Below are positions 15,501 through 22,333 of a stretch of 29,018 bases of DNA, piece by piece; positions within the stretch are counted from its first letter, which is position 1, and each line of letters opens with the position of its first letter. Made by a program: the position numbers and the translations under genes. The notes beneath the pieces were generated by a model. That model saw only the letters and a program-made list of their open reading frames with translations. It was not told the DNA's origin and did not search any database. The stretch is from JAVBSC01 sp031547305 (GTDB lineage: Bacteria > Desulfobacterota > Desulfovibrionia > Desulfovibrionales > Desulfovibrionaceae): positions 1 to 29,018 of the forward strand of contig JAVBSC010000116.1 in the NCBI GenBank assembly GCA_031547305.1, in the 5' to 3' direction.

Positions 15501-15668
15501 CAGATCCGTTGACTGGCGGATCAATTGTTCAAGGTAGCGGGCCGGCCGCAGGTGCGGGAACACGAACAGGGCTTTTGCCAGACGGTCGCCGGTTTCCTCC
15601 CTGGCCAGGTCGAGCAGGGCGGCCAGAAAATCATCCTGCCAGGGCACGATGCTGAAGGGCTTTTTCAT
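12582..15668 (-). CDS. addB: AddB-type helicase-nuclease subunit with Fe-S PD-(D/E)XK nuclease
   Basis: Known role: AddB pairs with AddA to process double-strand DNA ends for RecA-dependent repair, and usually handles the 5' strand and Chi-type recognition. Seen: 1028 residues. The N-terminal KALFVFPHLRPARYLEQLIR matches AddB-like inactivated helicase domains with no Walker A. The C-terminal nuclease has DAYLSCPLRFFYERL (about 727), ALGNLLHAALQEFY, YGVLDRLDFRAGRGLILDYK with the catalytic D-x-K (about 860-880), and finally CLWCNCKGMC (1014-1023). The C-x2-C-x5-C plus the upstream cysteine in SCP make the four ligands of the AddB 4Fe-4S staple. The ATG overlaps the addA stop by 4 bases. Confidence 0.92.
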   Translation of the reverse strand: MKKPFSIVPWQDDFLAALLDLAREETGDRLAKALFVFPHLRPARYLEQLIRQSTDLPKPCLMPRIVTGGALFAEICASRSGPAASEPGLLDRVGLLLDCLRAEQRQKAASGQPMFRPGQLDDAGFFLPWGLRLADLLEECFIHNRRPENYQYVEDLVSPFAAALLGNLANLHRAYAGALAERGWSTPGFTAFRAAGILRERGEALDMFEGRAVFIAGFHSLSGTEKLLFRRLWDECGATICLHADPELVTGAAPPHWSCRELAHWARSWRAGLELRRAPGASGEPSNGGPILRFHQGYDLHSQLAALGEMLDQDGAPMRENAESGLSGTAVVLPDTGLLLPVLHHLPRTDLNVSMGYPLARSPLSRLLETVLCLQERRRDKLYYWRDLVRLIRHPYLSMLRPDPAGEAGTEAPANDAALKTALHSLEQALRRGQAFADPFRLLAGLPAMAPETEALLNAILQNTLNAWENPANLKELGLALEKLCGLLIRRGPDLWPRFPIDAECLARIRDSVIPELANCALRDEPLDSRTLFAMLRGLLAEERAPFEAYPLVGLQVMGLLETRLLSFKRVFILEATEDLLPGGTGRDALLPDVLRRSLGLPDAGRRRRLSAYHFFRLLAASDQVDIFWQEGVESGGLQEAKKTRSRFAEELIWQEELKAGRLLSPAGAKRVRDPDLFPAGSLADGPLRVLPCRIRPLNIAPGRILVSPQIKKSLDAFLQKPVSASAMDAYLSCPLRFFYERLAGLAPAEEVAEGEDPQALGNLLHAALQEFYAPRRGLDFEPGPGDFLELRNIFLRRLAENPLAAQLGPDSLAMLRITGPERLKTFLDNQAQTRVEMLEAQFSAGLTVNCGERILTPRLYGVLDRLDFRAGRGLILDYKSGRVPEIDSKIWQDEPFWDSLAACPPADAQAGAELWPAIRLALPSVQLPFYLYLARHGLAKDSSGENRRFSPAPQNAAWVELKMSGREIPVLPPDLPDEEAAGILDERIPLLLRFILGQLAGAKTFLPQKSPKCLWCNCKGMCIIKAA

Positions 15669-18600
15669 GCTTCGGCCACTTCCCTGATTTTTTGCAGATC
15701 CAGATAAACCAGCAGCCCGCGCGCCGGGCGGCCGCAGGCCCGGACGAGCAGTTCCAGGTAGCGCCGGACCTGGCGTTCGTGGGCCGCTTCTTCCTGGCCG
15801 CTTTTGTATTCCACGGCCAGAAGCCCGGCCTCGCCTTCATCCACCAGCAAATCCACCCGGTGCAGTTTGTTTTGTTCGTCCATGACGGATTGTTCCGGCA
15901 GGCCGTGCCTGAGCCAGAAGGCCGCCTGGGGCAGACCGGCGAACCAGGCCAGCGCCCTGATGGCCGAGTCGCGCAAATCCGCCCTGGCCGCTTCCGGCAG
16001 GTTTTCCGGCAGAAGGAAGGCGCGCAGGGCCAGGGCCACGGCCCGCTCCGCCTGGGCCGGCTCCGGGCCTGACTCGGGTATTGTAAATTTTTCAAGGCAT
16101 TTGTGCAAAAATATGCCGCGCCGCTCCGGACCAAGGGCTGCTTCTTCCAGGTTGCTGCGCAGGATTTTGAGGCGCGGCAGCCAGTTCATCGGACGCCAGT
16201 CCGGTTCAAAAGCCGGCGGACCGGCCGGGTCCGGGGCGCGCTCCCCGGCCGCCATGTCCGGCTCAGCGGCGCGCGGCGGCCTCTGCCCTTCTTCCAGCAC
16301 AGCGCCGTCCTGTTCCAGATTGCAGGTGGCCAGCAGGGCGTCCAGGCATTTGAGGAGCGGCGAAAAACTCCGCGCGTGCGGCGACTGGCCTATGAAAATG
16401 TGCAGTTCTTCCGCGGCCCTGGTCCAGGCCACGTAAAGCAGGTGCAGGATTTCCAGGAATTTTTCCAGCCGGGACGCGTGGTAAGCTTCCGGCAGCCTTT
16501 TGTCCAGCCTGGCGATCAGGGGCAGGCCGTCCACTTCCGCGCGCAGCAGGGGAGCGCCGTGCGGAGCGGTCTGATGGTGGAAGGGCAGCAGCACCACAGG
16601 GAACTCCAGCCCCTTGGCCTGGTGGATGGTCATGACCCGCACCGCGTCCAGCGCTTCCGGCAGGGGGAGTTTTTCCTCCCCGCCGCGTGTGCGCCAGAAA
16701 TCCAGAAAGTCAGCCACAGCGGAAAGTCCCCGGCCCTCCAGGCTGTGGGCCAGTTCCAGGAAGCGGCGCAAAAAAGCCGCGTCCTCCGGCCGGCGGGCGA
16801 ACAGCCCGTAGCGGTCCATGATTTCGCTCAGGCTGTCGTAGGCGCTGAGCAGACCGGCCCTGGCAAAGAACGGAGCGATCCACTCTTGCCAGGCCTGGGG
16901 GAAGCTCTGGCGGAAGCGCGCGTACAATGGCTGGCCCCGCTCCTTGCCGGAGTTTTCCCGCTCGGCCAGGAGCCAGTCCGTGAGCGCGGCCCGGTCCAGG
17001 CCGCTGGCCGGCTCAAAAAGCTCCGGACTGGACACGAATTCCCAGAAGGCCGCGTCGTCCGGCGGGTATTCCAAAAAAGCCAGAAATGCGGCCAGGCGGG
17101 TCAGCAGGGGGTGCTCGGCCAGCTTCAGGCTGTTTTCCGTAATGACCGGCAGGCCCAGTTCCATGAGCCACTCGGCGGCATGGGCGGCCTCGCCGTTGGT
17201 GCGCGTGAGCACGGCCACATCCCCGATCCGGCGTCGGCCCAGCAGATCCCCTTCGAACAGGGCGCGGAATTCCAGCCTGATTTTTCGCGTCAAATCCGGG
17301 CCGTTCTGGCCGATGATTTTTTTCAGGCGCACAAAACCGGGTGAGGACGCGGTTTTTCCTTCCGGCAGCGCCTGGGCGGCAGCCGCAAAATTCTTTTGCA
17401 GTTCCACCATGGCCGCGTCCAGCCAGCGGGGGGGCGTGTCCCGCCCCAAGCCGGCCCAGGCCACGGCGCGGGCCATGTCCGGGGTAGCGAGGCTCTGGAA
17501 GATCCGGTTGTTAAAGGCCACCACGGCCGGAGCGCTGCGCCAGTTTTTAGGCAGCGCGGCGCTCTTTGGATGCGGGCATAGCGCGTTCAGGGTCGGCTCG
17601 CGCAGGGCCTGATCAAAAAGCGCGTAATCCCCGCCCCGCCAACTGTAAATGGCCTGCTTCACGTCGCCCACAAAAGTAAAGCCGCCGCCCTTGGCCAGGC
17701 ATTCCTCGGCCAGGGGCAGAATGGCCGCCCACTGTTCGCGGCTGGTGTCCTGAAACTCGTCCATGAGCAGGTGGGTCAGGCTTGCGCCCATACGGCAAAA
17801 AGCGTCGGAAACCGCGAAATCGTCGCTCAGAATTTTTCTGGCCAGGCCGGGAATGCGCTCTCCCGGCACCAGGCCGCTTTGCTTCTGCCAGTCCTCCAGG
17901 CGATCCAGCAGAATGCGGGCCAGTCCGCAGAGCGGGGCCAGGCGCAAAGCTTCCCGGTACAGCCAGCCCTTGTGGAAAAAAATCTGGAAAGCCTGCTGAA
18001 AGTCAAAAAAAGCGCGTTCGTCCGCTTCGTCCGTCCAGTCTTTGGAAGCTTTGTTCAGGCAGTCGGCCAGAGCCGGTTTTTCCGCATAGGCGGAGTAGTC
18101 CGGCAGGCCGAGCGGCGGGCAGTCCAGGCAGTTTTGCAGAAAGCGGGAAAAATTCCGGTTGCTCTCCAGCGCCTTGGCCCGGATGCGCCGTTCAAGCTCC
18201 GTGGCGCTGTCCAGCAGGTTTTGCCGCAAAACCGCAAAGCGGGCCGCAAGCTGCTCCGCATCCGGGTCGGGCAGCGGCGTATCGCCCGCCATGGCCAGGC
18301 GCAACAGCTCCGCCAGGCCGCCCCGCAGGCGGGCGTTGGAGGTGAAACTCTGGGTTGGATTGTGCAAAAAGATCGCCCGGCAGGAATCCTCCAGCGCCTG
18401 GTGCAGGAGCGGGTCTTTTTTGGCGTCCTCCAACAGGGCCTCGTACAGGGGATCAAAATAATCCGCCGACCTGAAAACGGGCTGGAAATCCGGCGGCAGG
18501 CCCAGATCCAGGGCGCTCAGGCGCACCAGCATGTTCAGCAGGCTGTCGATGGTGCGCACGTTCAGGCCGTCCTGGCGGCGCAGCACCGCCTCCACCCAGG

Positions 18601-18889
18601 CCCTGGCCCGCCCTTGGTCGAATAGGGGAGTTTCCGCGCCGGAAGCCAGGCCCAGAGCGGCCTTTTTCAGCTCCCCGATGATTCGGGAGCGCATTTCCGC
18701 GGCCGCCCGGTTGGTGAAGGTGGCGGCCAGAATTTCCGTAAAGGCGTATGCGCCAGGCCGCCGGCCCGGTCCCAGGCCGCAGCTTAAGGCGGCCAGACCC
18801 GGCCGGCTTCCGGCCAGAAGCTCCAGAAAGCGCCTGGTCAGGGCGTAAGTTTTGCCGGATCCGGCGGAGGCGCTGATCTGCTCAAGCAT
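15665..18889 (-). CDS. addA: AddA-type UvrD-family helicase-nuclease
   Basis: Known role: ATP-driven 3'-5' helicase and nuclease subunit of AddAB, the RecBCD counterpart. Seen: 1074 residues. Superfamily-1 motifs are present in order: Walker A SASAGSGKT (6-14), Ia ILAATFTNRAAAEM, II LLMDEFQDTS (about 371), III GDVKQAIYSWRGGD (about 405), IV/V VMTIHQAKGLEFPVVLLPFH (about 748) and VI LLYVAWTRAAEEL (about 815). A C-terminal RecB-like nuclease has RVDLLVDEGEAGLLAVEYKS (about 1008-1027) and QVRRYLELL, so the catalytic D, E and K are retained. The ATG follows AAAAAGG with 6 bases spacing. The gene order addA-addB with a 4-base overlap indicates one operon. Confidence 0.94.
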   Translation of the reverse strand: MLEQISASAGSGKTYALTRRFLELLAGSRPGLAALSCGLGPGRRPGAYAFTEILAATFTNRAAAEMRSRIIGELKKAALGLASGAETPLFDQGRARAWVEAVLRRQDGLNVRTIDSLLNMLVRLSALDLGLPPDFQPVFRSADYFDPLYEALLEDAKKDPLLHQALEDSCRAIFLHNPTQSFTSNARLRGGLAELLRLAMAGDTPLPDPDAEQLAARFAVLRQNLLDSATELERRIRAKALESNRNFSRFLQNCLDCPPLGLPDYSAYAEKPALADCLNKASKDWTDEADERAFFDFQQAFQIFFHKGWLYREALRLAPLCGLARILLDRLEDWQKQSGLVPGERIPGLARKILSDDFAVSDAFCRMGASLTHLLMDEFQDTSREQWAAILPLAEECLAKGGGFTFVGDVKQAIYSWRGGDYALFDQALREPTLNALCPHPKSAALPKNWRSAPAVVAFNNRIFQSLATPDMARAVAWAGLGRDTPPRWLDAAMVELQKNFAAAAQALPEGKTASSPGFVRLKKIIGQNGPDLTRKIRLEFRALFEGDLLGRRRIGDVAVLTRTNGEAAHAAEWLMELGLPVITENSLKLAEHPLLTRLAAFLAFLEYPPDDAAFWEFVSSPELFEPASGLDRAALTDWLLAERENSGKERGQPLYARFRQSFPQAWQEWIAPFFARAGLLSAYDSLSEIMDRYGLFARRPEDAAFLRRFLELAHSLEGRGLSAVADFLDFWRTRGGEEKLPLPEALDAVRVMTIHQAKGLEFPVVLLPFHHQTAPHGAPLLRAEVDGLPLIARLDKRLPEAYHASRLEKFLEILHLLYVAWTRAAEELHIFIGQSPHARSFSPLLKCLDALLATCNLEQDGAVLEEGQRPPRAAEPDMAAGERAPDPAGPPAFEPDWRPMNWLPRLKILRSNLEEAALGPERRGIFLHKCLEKFTIPESGPEPAQAERAVALALRAFLLPENLPEAARADLRDSAIRALAWFAGLPQAAFWLRHGLPEQSVMDEQNKLHRVDLLVDEGEAGLLAVEYKSGQEEAAHERQVRRYLELLVRACGRPARGLLVYLDLQKIREVAEA

Positions 18890-19342
18890 TGAGGGCCTTT
18901 TTAAACGAATGTTATGCCGCGCTCCGGCGCGGACACGTTCTCGGGAATTTACGCCATGTCCGGCCGGCCGTCAAAAATGAAAACAAGGCATTCGCGCGTG
19001 CGCTCCGGGCGCCTTGCCGTGCGGTGACAGTCAGGCGCACCCTGTGCGTCTGGTGAATCGCAAATTTATTTATTATTTACCGTTAAATGGTATGCACGTG
19101 AATATACTATCATGAAAAATCAGATATAATTGACGATTCTATTAATTTATGTGTTAATAATTTAATATAATTTGTGTAATATATTTTATTTGTAAATTTA
19201 TTCATGTAATGTATATTATTTAATAATGCAAAAGAAATGAAATCATGTTGCTATGTAAAGTCACTAAATGTAGATGTCGTGTATTGAGTTGAAAAGATTT
19301 TGTTAACTCAAGAGTCTTACTTTTTAGTGAAAGGAGTTTCTA
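18890..19342. other. AT-rich control region between divergent addA and the alcohol dehydrogenase gene
   Basis: The first 150 bp are GC-rich without a recognisable gene. From about 19050 the sequence is strongly AT-rich. An imperfect inverted repeat has arms ATGGTAT (19087-19093) and ATACTAT (19104-19110), followed by TATAAT (19125-19130). A second one in the leader has perfect arms TTGAGTT (19284-19290) and AACTCAA (19305-19311). I saw no convincing -35/-10 pair or -24/-12 element. The ribosome site of the dehydrogenase is AAAGGAG, 6 bases before its ATG. Confidence 0.55.
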
Positions 19343-20524
19343 ATGGCAGCTGTTGAACAAGTTTTTGGATTTTTTATGCCCCGCGTAACCCTTATAGGCA
19401 TTGGCGCGCACAAGGAAATCCCGGCCCGCATCAAGGCGCTCGGCTCCCAAAAGCCCCTGATTGTAACTGACAAAGGCATTACCAAATGCGGCATCACCGA
19501 GCGGATTGAAGGCCTGCTGAAAGCCTCGTCCATGGATTACGCCGTTTATGACGACACCATTCCCAACCCCACGGACGCCAACGTCGCCAAAGGCGTGGAA
19601 GTTTACAGGGAAAACAAGTGCGACGCGTTGATCACCCTTGGCGGCGGCAGTTCGCACGACTGCGGCAAGGGCATTGGCCTTGTGATCAGCAACGGCGGCA
19701 AGATTCACGATTATGAAGGTCTGGACAAATCCACAAAACCCCTGCCTCCATATCTGGCCGTTAACACCACCGCCGGCACGGCCTCGGAAATGACCCGTTT
19801 CTGCATCATCACCGATTTGAGCCGCAAGGTGAAAATGGCCATTGTCGACTGGCGCGTCACTCCTAACACGGCCATTGACGACCCCTTGCTCATGATGGGC
19901 ATGCCGCCGTCCCTGACCGCCGCCACCGGCATGGACGCCCTGACCCACGCCGTGGAAGCCTACGTCTCCACGGCCGCCACTCCTATGACGGACGCCTGCG
20001 CGGAAAAAGCCATCGCGCTTATCTCCAAGTTCCTGCGCAAGGCCGTGGGCAACGGAGAAAACATGGAAGCCCGCGAGCAGATGGCCCATGCCCAGTTCCT
20101 GGCCGGCATGGCTTTCAACAACGCCAGCCTGGGCTATGTGCATGCCATGGCGCACCAGTTGGGCGGCTTCTACGATCTGCCGCACGGCGAATGCAACGCC
20201 ATCCTGTTGCCCTATGTGGCGGAGTTCAACTTCATTTCCCGTGTTGGCCGCTACGGCATTATTGCCAAACTCCTGGGCGAGCCGACCTGCGGGCTGAGCG
20301 AGCGCGACGCCGCCCTCAAGGCCATCAGCGCCATCCGTACTTTGTCCGCTGACGTCGGTATTCCCAAGGGGCTGGTGGAACTGGGCGAACGTTACGGCAA
20401 GGACGTCAAGGAAGCGGATATAAAGATCATGACCGGCAACGCCCAAAAGGACGCCTGCATGCTCACCAACCCGCGCAAGGCCAACGACAAGGAAGTGGCC
20501 GCCATGTATAAGGCCGCCATGTAG
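19343..20524 (+). CDS. Iron-containing (type III) alcohol dehydrogenase
   Basis: Known role: NAD(P)-dependent interconversion of alcohols and aldehydes; in sulfate reducers such enzymes support ethanol oxidation, and relatives in Bilophila reduce sulfoacetaldehyde. Seen: 393 residues, normal length. The dinucleotide-site motif ITLGGGSSHDCGKGIG (about 95-110) is followed by AVNTTAGTASEMTRF. The metal-ligand set is intact: Asp and His in ATGMDALTHAVEAY (about 194-207), and two His in VHAMAHQLGGFYDLPHGECN (about 264-283). The sequence strongly resembles Desulfovibrio alcohol dehydrogenases as I recall them (N-terminus EQVFGFFMPRVTLIGIGA). It is a single gene with its own control region and a bidirectional terminator. 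The substrate cannot be fixed from sequence. Confidence 0.95.
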   Translation: MAAVEQVFGFFMPRVTLIGIGAHKEIPARIKALGSQKPLIVTDKGITKCGITERIEGLLKASSMDYAVYDDTIPNPTDANVAKGVEVYRENKCDALITLGGGSSHDCGKGIGLVISNGGKIHDYEGLDKSTKPLPPYLAVNTTAGTASEMTRFCIITDLSRKVKMAIVDWRVTPNTAIDDPLLMMGMPPSLTAATGMDALTHAVEAYVSTAATPMTDACAEKAIALISKFLRKAVGNGENMEAREQMAHAQFLAGMAFNNASLGYVHAMAHQLGGFYDLPHGECNAILLPYVAEFNFISRVGRYGIIAKLLGEPTCGLSERDAALKAISAIRTLSADVGIPKGLVELGERYGKDVKEADIKIMTGNAQKDACMLTNPRKANDKEVAAMYKAAM

Positions 20525-20577
20525 CACGCAAGCCCCAGGGACTTTTAGCTTTGAAGCGGAGAGTCATCTGAAAAATT

Positions 20578-20609
20578 AAAGCCACCCGCCAAGATATGCG
20601 GGTGGCTTT
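20578..20609. terminator. Bidirectional Rho-independent terminator
   Basis: Perfect 12-bp stem AAAGCCACCCGC (20578-20589) / GCGGGTGGCTTT (20598-20609) with an 8-base loop. T-rich tracts lie on both sides (TTTGATTTTG on plus, TTTAATTTTTC on minus), between the convergent dehydrogenase and PEP-CTERM genes. Confidence 0.9.
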
Positions 20610-20632
20610 GATTTTGAGCGGTATAAACTTAA

Positions 20633-21220
20633 TCAGGCCTTCTTGCGCCGCAAAACCGCCAGGCCGGCCAGGCCGGAACCGAGCAGCCAGAGCGCGCCGG
20701 GCACGGGCACCACGGAAGGCGGCCCGAAATCTATGGACGTAAGAAGAAATTCGCGGCCGCCAGGGTTTATATGGTTATTAAAGAACACATACATCCGCGA
20801 CACCTTCCCCTCCGGCAGGGTAAAAAGGGAAAGATCCGCGCGGCCGGTGCCGGAATCCAGCTTGTCGTTGGCGTTCCAGGACACATAACCCACGCCGGGC
20901 ACCTCGAACTCAAGCCGCATGTTGGCGGTCATGTATCCGTTCAGAGCGTTGATTGGCCGATCATCGCTAGAGTACATGAACCCGAAAGTCGAACTGTAGT
21001 GGTTGCCTGCCCTGGGCCTGGTGTACAGTCCGTCAGCTCTTATTTCCCAGTCCGGTCCGGTTAAGTTCCAGAAGGTTAATTCTCCATCCGGAGTGATGTA
21101 GATGAACATATTGCCTAGATCTCTGTCAGGTTGAAGGCCGGCGAAATCCAGGCGCACGGCCCATGCTTGGCCAGTGCCCAGGGTAAGCAGCAGTGCCGCC
21201 AGAATAATTAATTTTTTCAT
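20633..21220 (-). CDS. Exported protein with PEP-CTERM/VPLPA-type sorting signal
   Basis: Seen: 195 residues from the ATG at 21220, which follows AAAAGGAG with 5 bases spacing. The N-terminus MKKLIILAALLLTLGTGQAW is a signal peptide, probably cleaved after AWA. The mature part is a strand-rich domain of about 145 residues with no cysteine in its core. The C-terminus has the tripartite sorting signal: VPVPGALWLLGSGLAGLAVL followed by RRKKA, that is a short VPxPxA motif, a membrane helix and a basic tail. Known: such signals are processed by exosortases, and the proteins usually reach the surface or extracellular matrix. The PEP motif is VPVPGA rather than VPLPAA. No exosortase is in the window. 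The longer frame to 21442 is GC-rich with no ribosome site. The function of the mature domain is unknown. Confidence 0.88.
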   Translation of the reverse strand: MKKLIILAALLLTLGTGQAWAVRLDFAGLQPDRDLGNMFIYITPDGELTFWNLTGPDWEIRADGLYTRPRAGNHYSSTFGFMYSSDDRPINALNGYMTANMRLEFEVPGVGYVSWNANDKLDSGTGRADLSLFTLPEGKVSRMYVFFNNHINPGGREFLLTSIDFGPPSVVPVPGALWLLGSGLAGLAVLRRKKA

Positions 21221-21584
21221 GGGCGCTCCTTTTGGGTTGTAAAAGCTATGCCGGCCGCGCCACAGCGACCGGGTCCGCCGCCCGGACCCGCCTGGCGGTG
21301 GACCGGCAGGCGGGCGGCATTTGTCGTTTTTAAACCTGGTATGGTGCGAAACGCCTTTGCCGCGCAAAGGCTCCTGTGCTCCTTCGCGCCGTGGGGAGCA
21401 AGCGGGCTTCGTCCATCGTGAGCGGCGAGTGTGGCGCTTCAAAATCGAATTGCTTTAGGAAATGCTATACTGAAGAGTGACTAAGCGCATCGTCCGAATG
21501 GACGATATTGAAGGCGGATGTGTGATTTATAATCAGAACGGCAATAAAACGAGGCGCTCGCGTGAACGCCTCGTTTTTATTAGT
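21221..21584. other. Intergenic region upstream of the PEP-CTERM gene
   Basis: The region is GC-rich and hairpin-rich, without a supportable gene. Inverted repeats include CGGGTCCG/CGGACCCG (21270-21277 and 21283-21290) and ATCGTCC/GGACGAT (21489-21495 and 21500-21506). The tRNA terminator occupies its right end. A frame at 21477-21707 runs through the tRNA and is not coding. Confidence 0.6.
21548..21577 (-). terminator. Terminator of the tRNA gene (bidirectional in form)
   Basis: A stem of AACGAGGCG with CGCCTCGTT and a 10-base loop is followed on the minus strand by TTATTGCC. It starts 8 bases after the tRNA 3' end. The plus strand also carries a T run (TTTTTAT). Confidence 0.85.
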
Positions 21585-21660
21585 TGGTGGGCCCACGAGG
21601 ATTTGAACCTCGGACCACCCGGTTATGAGCCGGAGGCTCTGCCAACTGAGCTATGGGCCC
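21585..21660 (-). tRNA. tRNA with CAU anticodon (Met, or Ile2 if lysidine-modified)
   Basis: The 76-base cloverleaf is complete with encoded CCA. Acceptor GGGCCCA pairs with TGGGCCC, D stem GCTC/GAGC, anticodon stem TCCGG/CCGGG (one T-G pair) around loop CTCATAA, variable TGGTC, T stem CGAGG/CCTCG around TTCAAAT, and ACCA at the end. It is not initiator tRNA by form (first acceptor pair is a normal G-C). Elongator Met and Ile2 cannot be separated by eye. Confidence 0.95.
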
Positions 21661-21672
21661 TTGCGGAAAAGT

Positions 21673-21701
21673 TATGTACGGGCAGGAGCTTTAGCTGTCA
21701 A
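21673..21701 (-). promoter_or_regulatory. tRNA promoter
   Basis: Minus strand: perfect TTGACA (21696-21701), 17-base spacer and TACATA (21673-21678), 12 bases upstream of the tRNA 5' end. Confidence 0.75.
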
Positions 21702-21730
21702 GGGTAAATGTTCGCGTCTAAAAATTTTAC

Positions 21731-21967
21731 TTGACATTTTTTTTACAAAGTAATTATGTTATACTCCAGCGGAGATCCGTCCCTGGGAAAGCCTCTGGGA
21801 AATAACCCGATCAACGCCGCAAATCAATATTTCAAGCTCAAGAAATGATTTCGGAAATACGTACGGTCATCTAGTCTTCATCGCTCGCCACTTTAAAAAT
21901 TTTAAAATAAAAAATTTCTTGACAATTTTTTCACTTGATGTTCTGATATACTCAAGCCGAGATCCGT
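21731..21967 (+). repeat. Tandem duplicated promoter/leader element (2 copies, about 187 bp apart)
   Basis: Copy 1 has TTGACA at 21731-21736 and TATACT at 21760-21765; copy 2 has TTGACA at 21919-21924 and TATACT at 21947-21952. The 21 bases beginning at each TATACT match at 19 positions and both end in GAGATCCGT (ending 21780 and 21967). The TTGACA-TATACT spacing is 23 and 22 bases, too long for ordinary sigma70 use, so the true elements may be different or regulated. Confidence 0.7.
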
Positions 21968-22160
21968 ACAAAAAAAGAGCACGGAAAAAATCAGCGTAGA
22001 TTATTCTGACATGAATTCGGTATGAAAAAATATTACAAGCATGGATGTGTTAAATGGACTGAAATAGAATAGATTAAAAGATTTTTTCATATAAAAATAT
22101 TTAATGAATACAACAATATGATCATTTGATGATGTTGTAGTCTTATTTTATTATCTTCAT

Positions 22161-22182
22161 AATGGCATATGTATATACCATT
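22161..22182. promoter_or_regulatory. 22-bp imperfect palindrome upstream of the AprA-like operon (candidate operator)
   Basis: AATGG at 22161-22165 and CCATT at 22178-22182 bound a dyad in which 18 of 22 positions are symmetric. Its minus strand contains GGTATATAC, which shares GGTATAT with the flavoprotein promoter at 585-591. A TATAAA hexamer begins 9 bases downstream, so a bound protein would cover the -35 region of any promoter there. Confidence 0.45.
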
Positions 22183-22275
22183 AATGAGACTATAAATTCG
22201 TTTTCCATAAGATGCAACAGCTAAATTAAATAATAATTAATAAATATTAAGGAGGTGTTCTGAGGGAATACAGAA

Positions 22276-22332
22276 ATGGTTGACTTGGACTTGGCCATGT
22301 CGGATTTAGTTTGTCATTTTAATTGGAGGTAA
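22276..22332 (+). CDS. Possible 18-codon leader peptide
   Basis: An ATG at 22276 opens the frame MVDLDLAMSDLVCHFNWR, ending in TAA at 22330-22332, one base before the AprA-like ATG. The ribosome site of the flavoprotein gene (GGAGG) lies inside the last two sense codons of this frame, so translating it would directly affect the downstream start. TGAGGG sits 9 bases upstream. The length allows chance occurrence, and there is no codon-usage evidence. Confidence 0.3.
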   Translation: MVDLDLAMSDLVCHFNWR

Positions 22333-22333
22333 T

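Larger units (their letters stand above)
21661..22333. other. Long AT-rich control region upstream of the AprA-like operon
   Basis: This 673-bp region holds the tRNA promoter, two copies of a promoter-like element (21731-21780 and 21919-21967), a copy of the CAAGTGAAAAA(A)T word on the minus strand (21925-21937), an ATGATCAT palindrome (22118-22125), a 22-bp imperfect palindrome (22161-22182), a TATAAA at 22191-22196, a perfect AAGGAGGTG ribosome-site-like word at 22249-22257 with no well-placed start codon, and an 18-codon open frame. No substantial protein gene is visible. Its base composition contrasts sharply with the GC-rich genes. Confidence 0.6.

Noticed and set aside
13509..17344. Long open frames opposite addA and addB (for example 396 and 413 codons)
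   Set aside because: They are antisense to genes with complete helicase and nuclease motifs, and arise from high third-position GC; no start signals or domains.
19050..19342. Sigma54 (-24/-12) promoter for the alcohol dehydrogenase
   Set aside because: No GG-N10-GC pair of the required form was found, although related genes in Desulfovibrio may use such control.
21477..21707. 76-codon frame near 21.5 kb
   Set aside because: Runs through the tRNA gene and its terminator.
22031..22090. A 16-codon frame (MKKYYKHGCVKWTEIE)
   Set aside because: No ribosome site before it; length is within chance expectation in AT-rich DNA.
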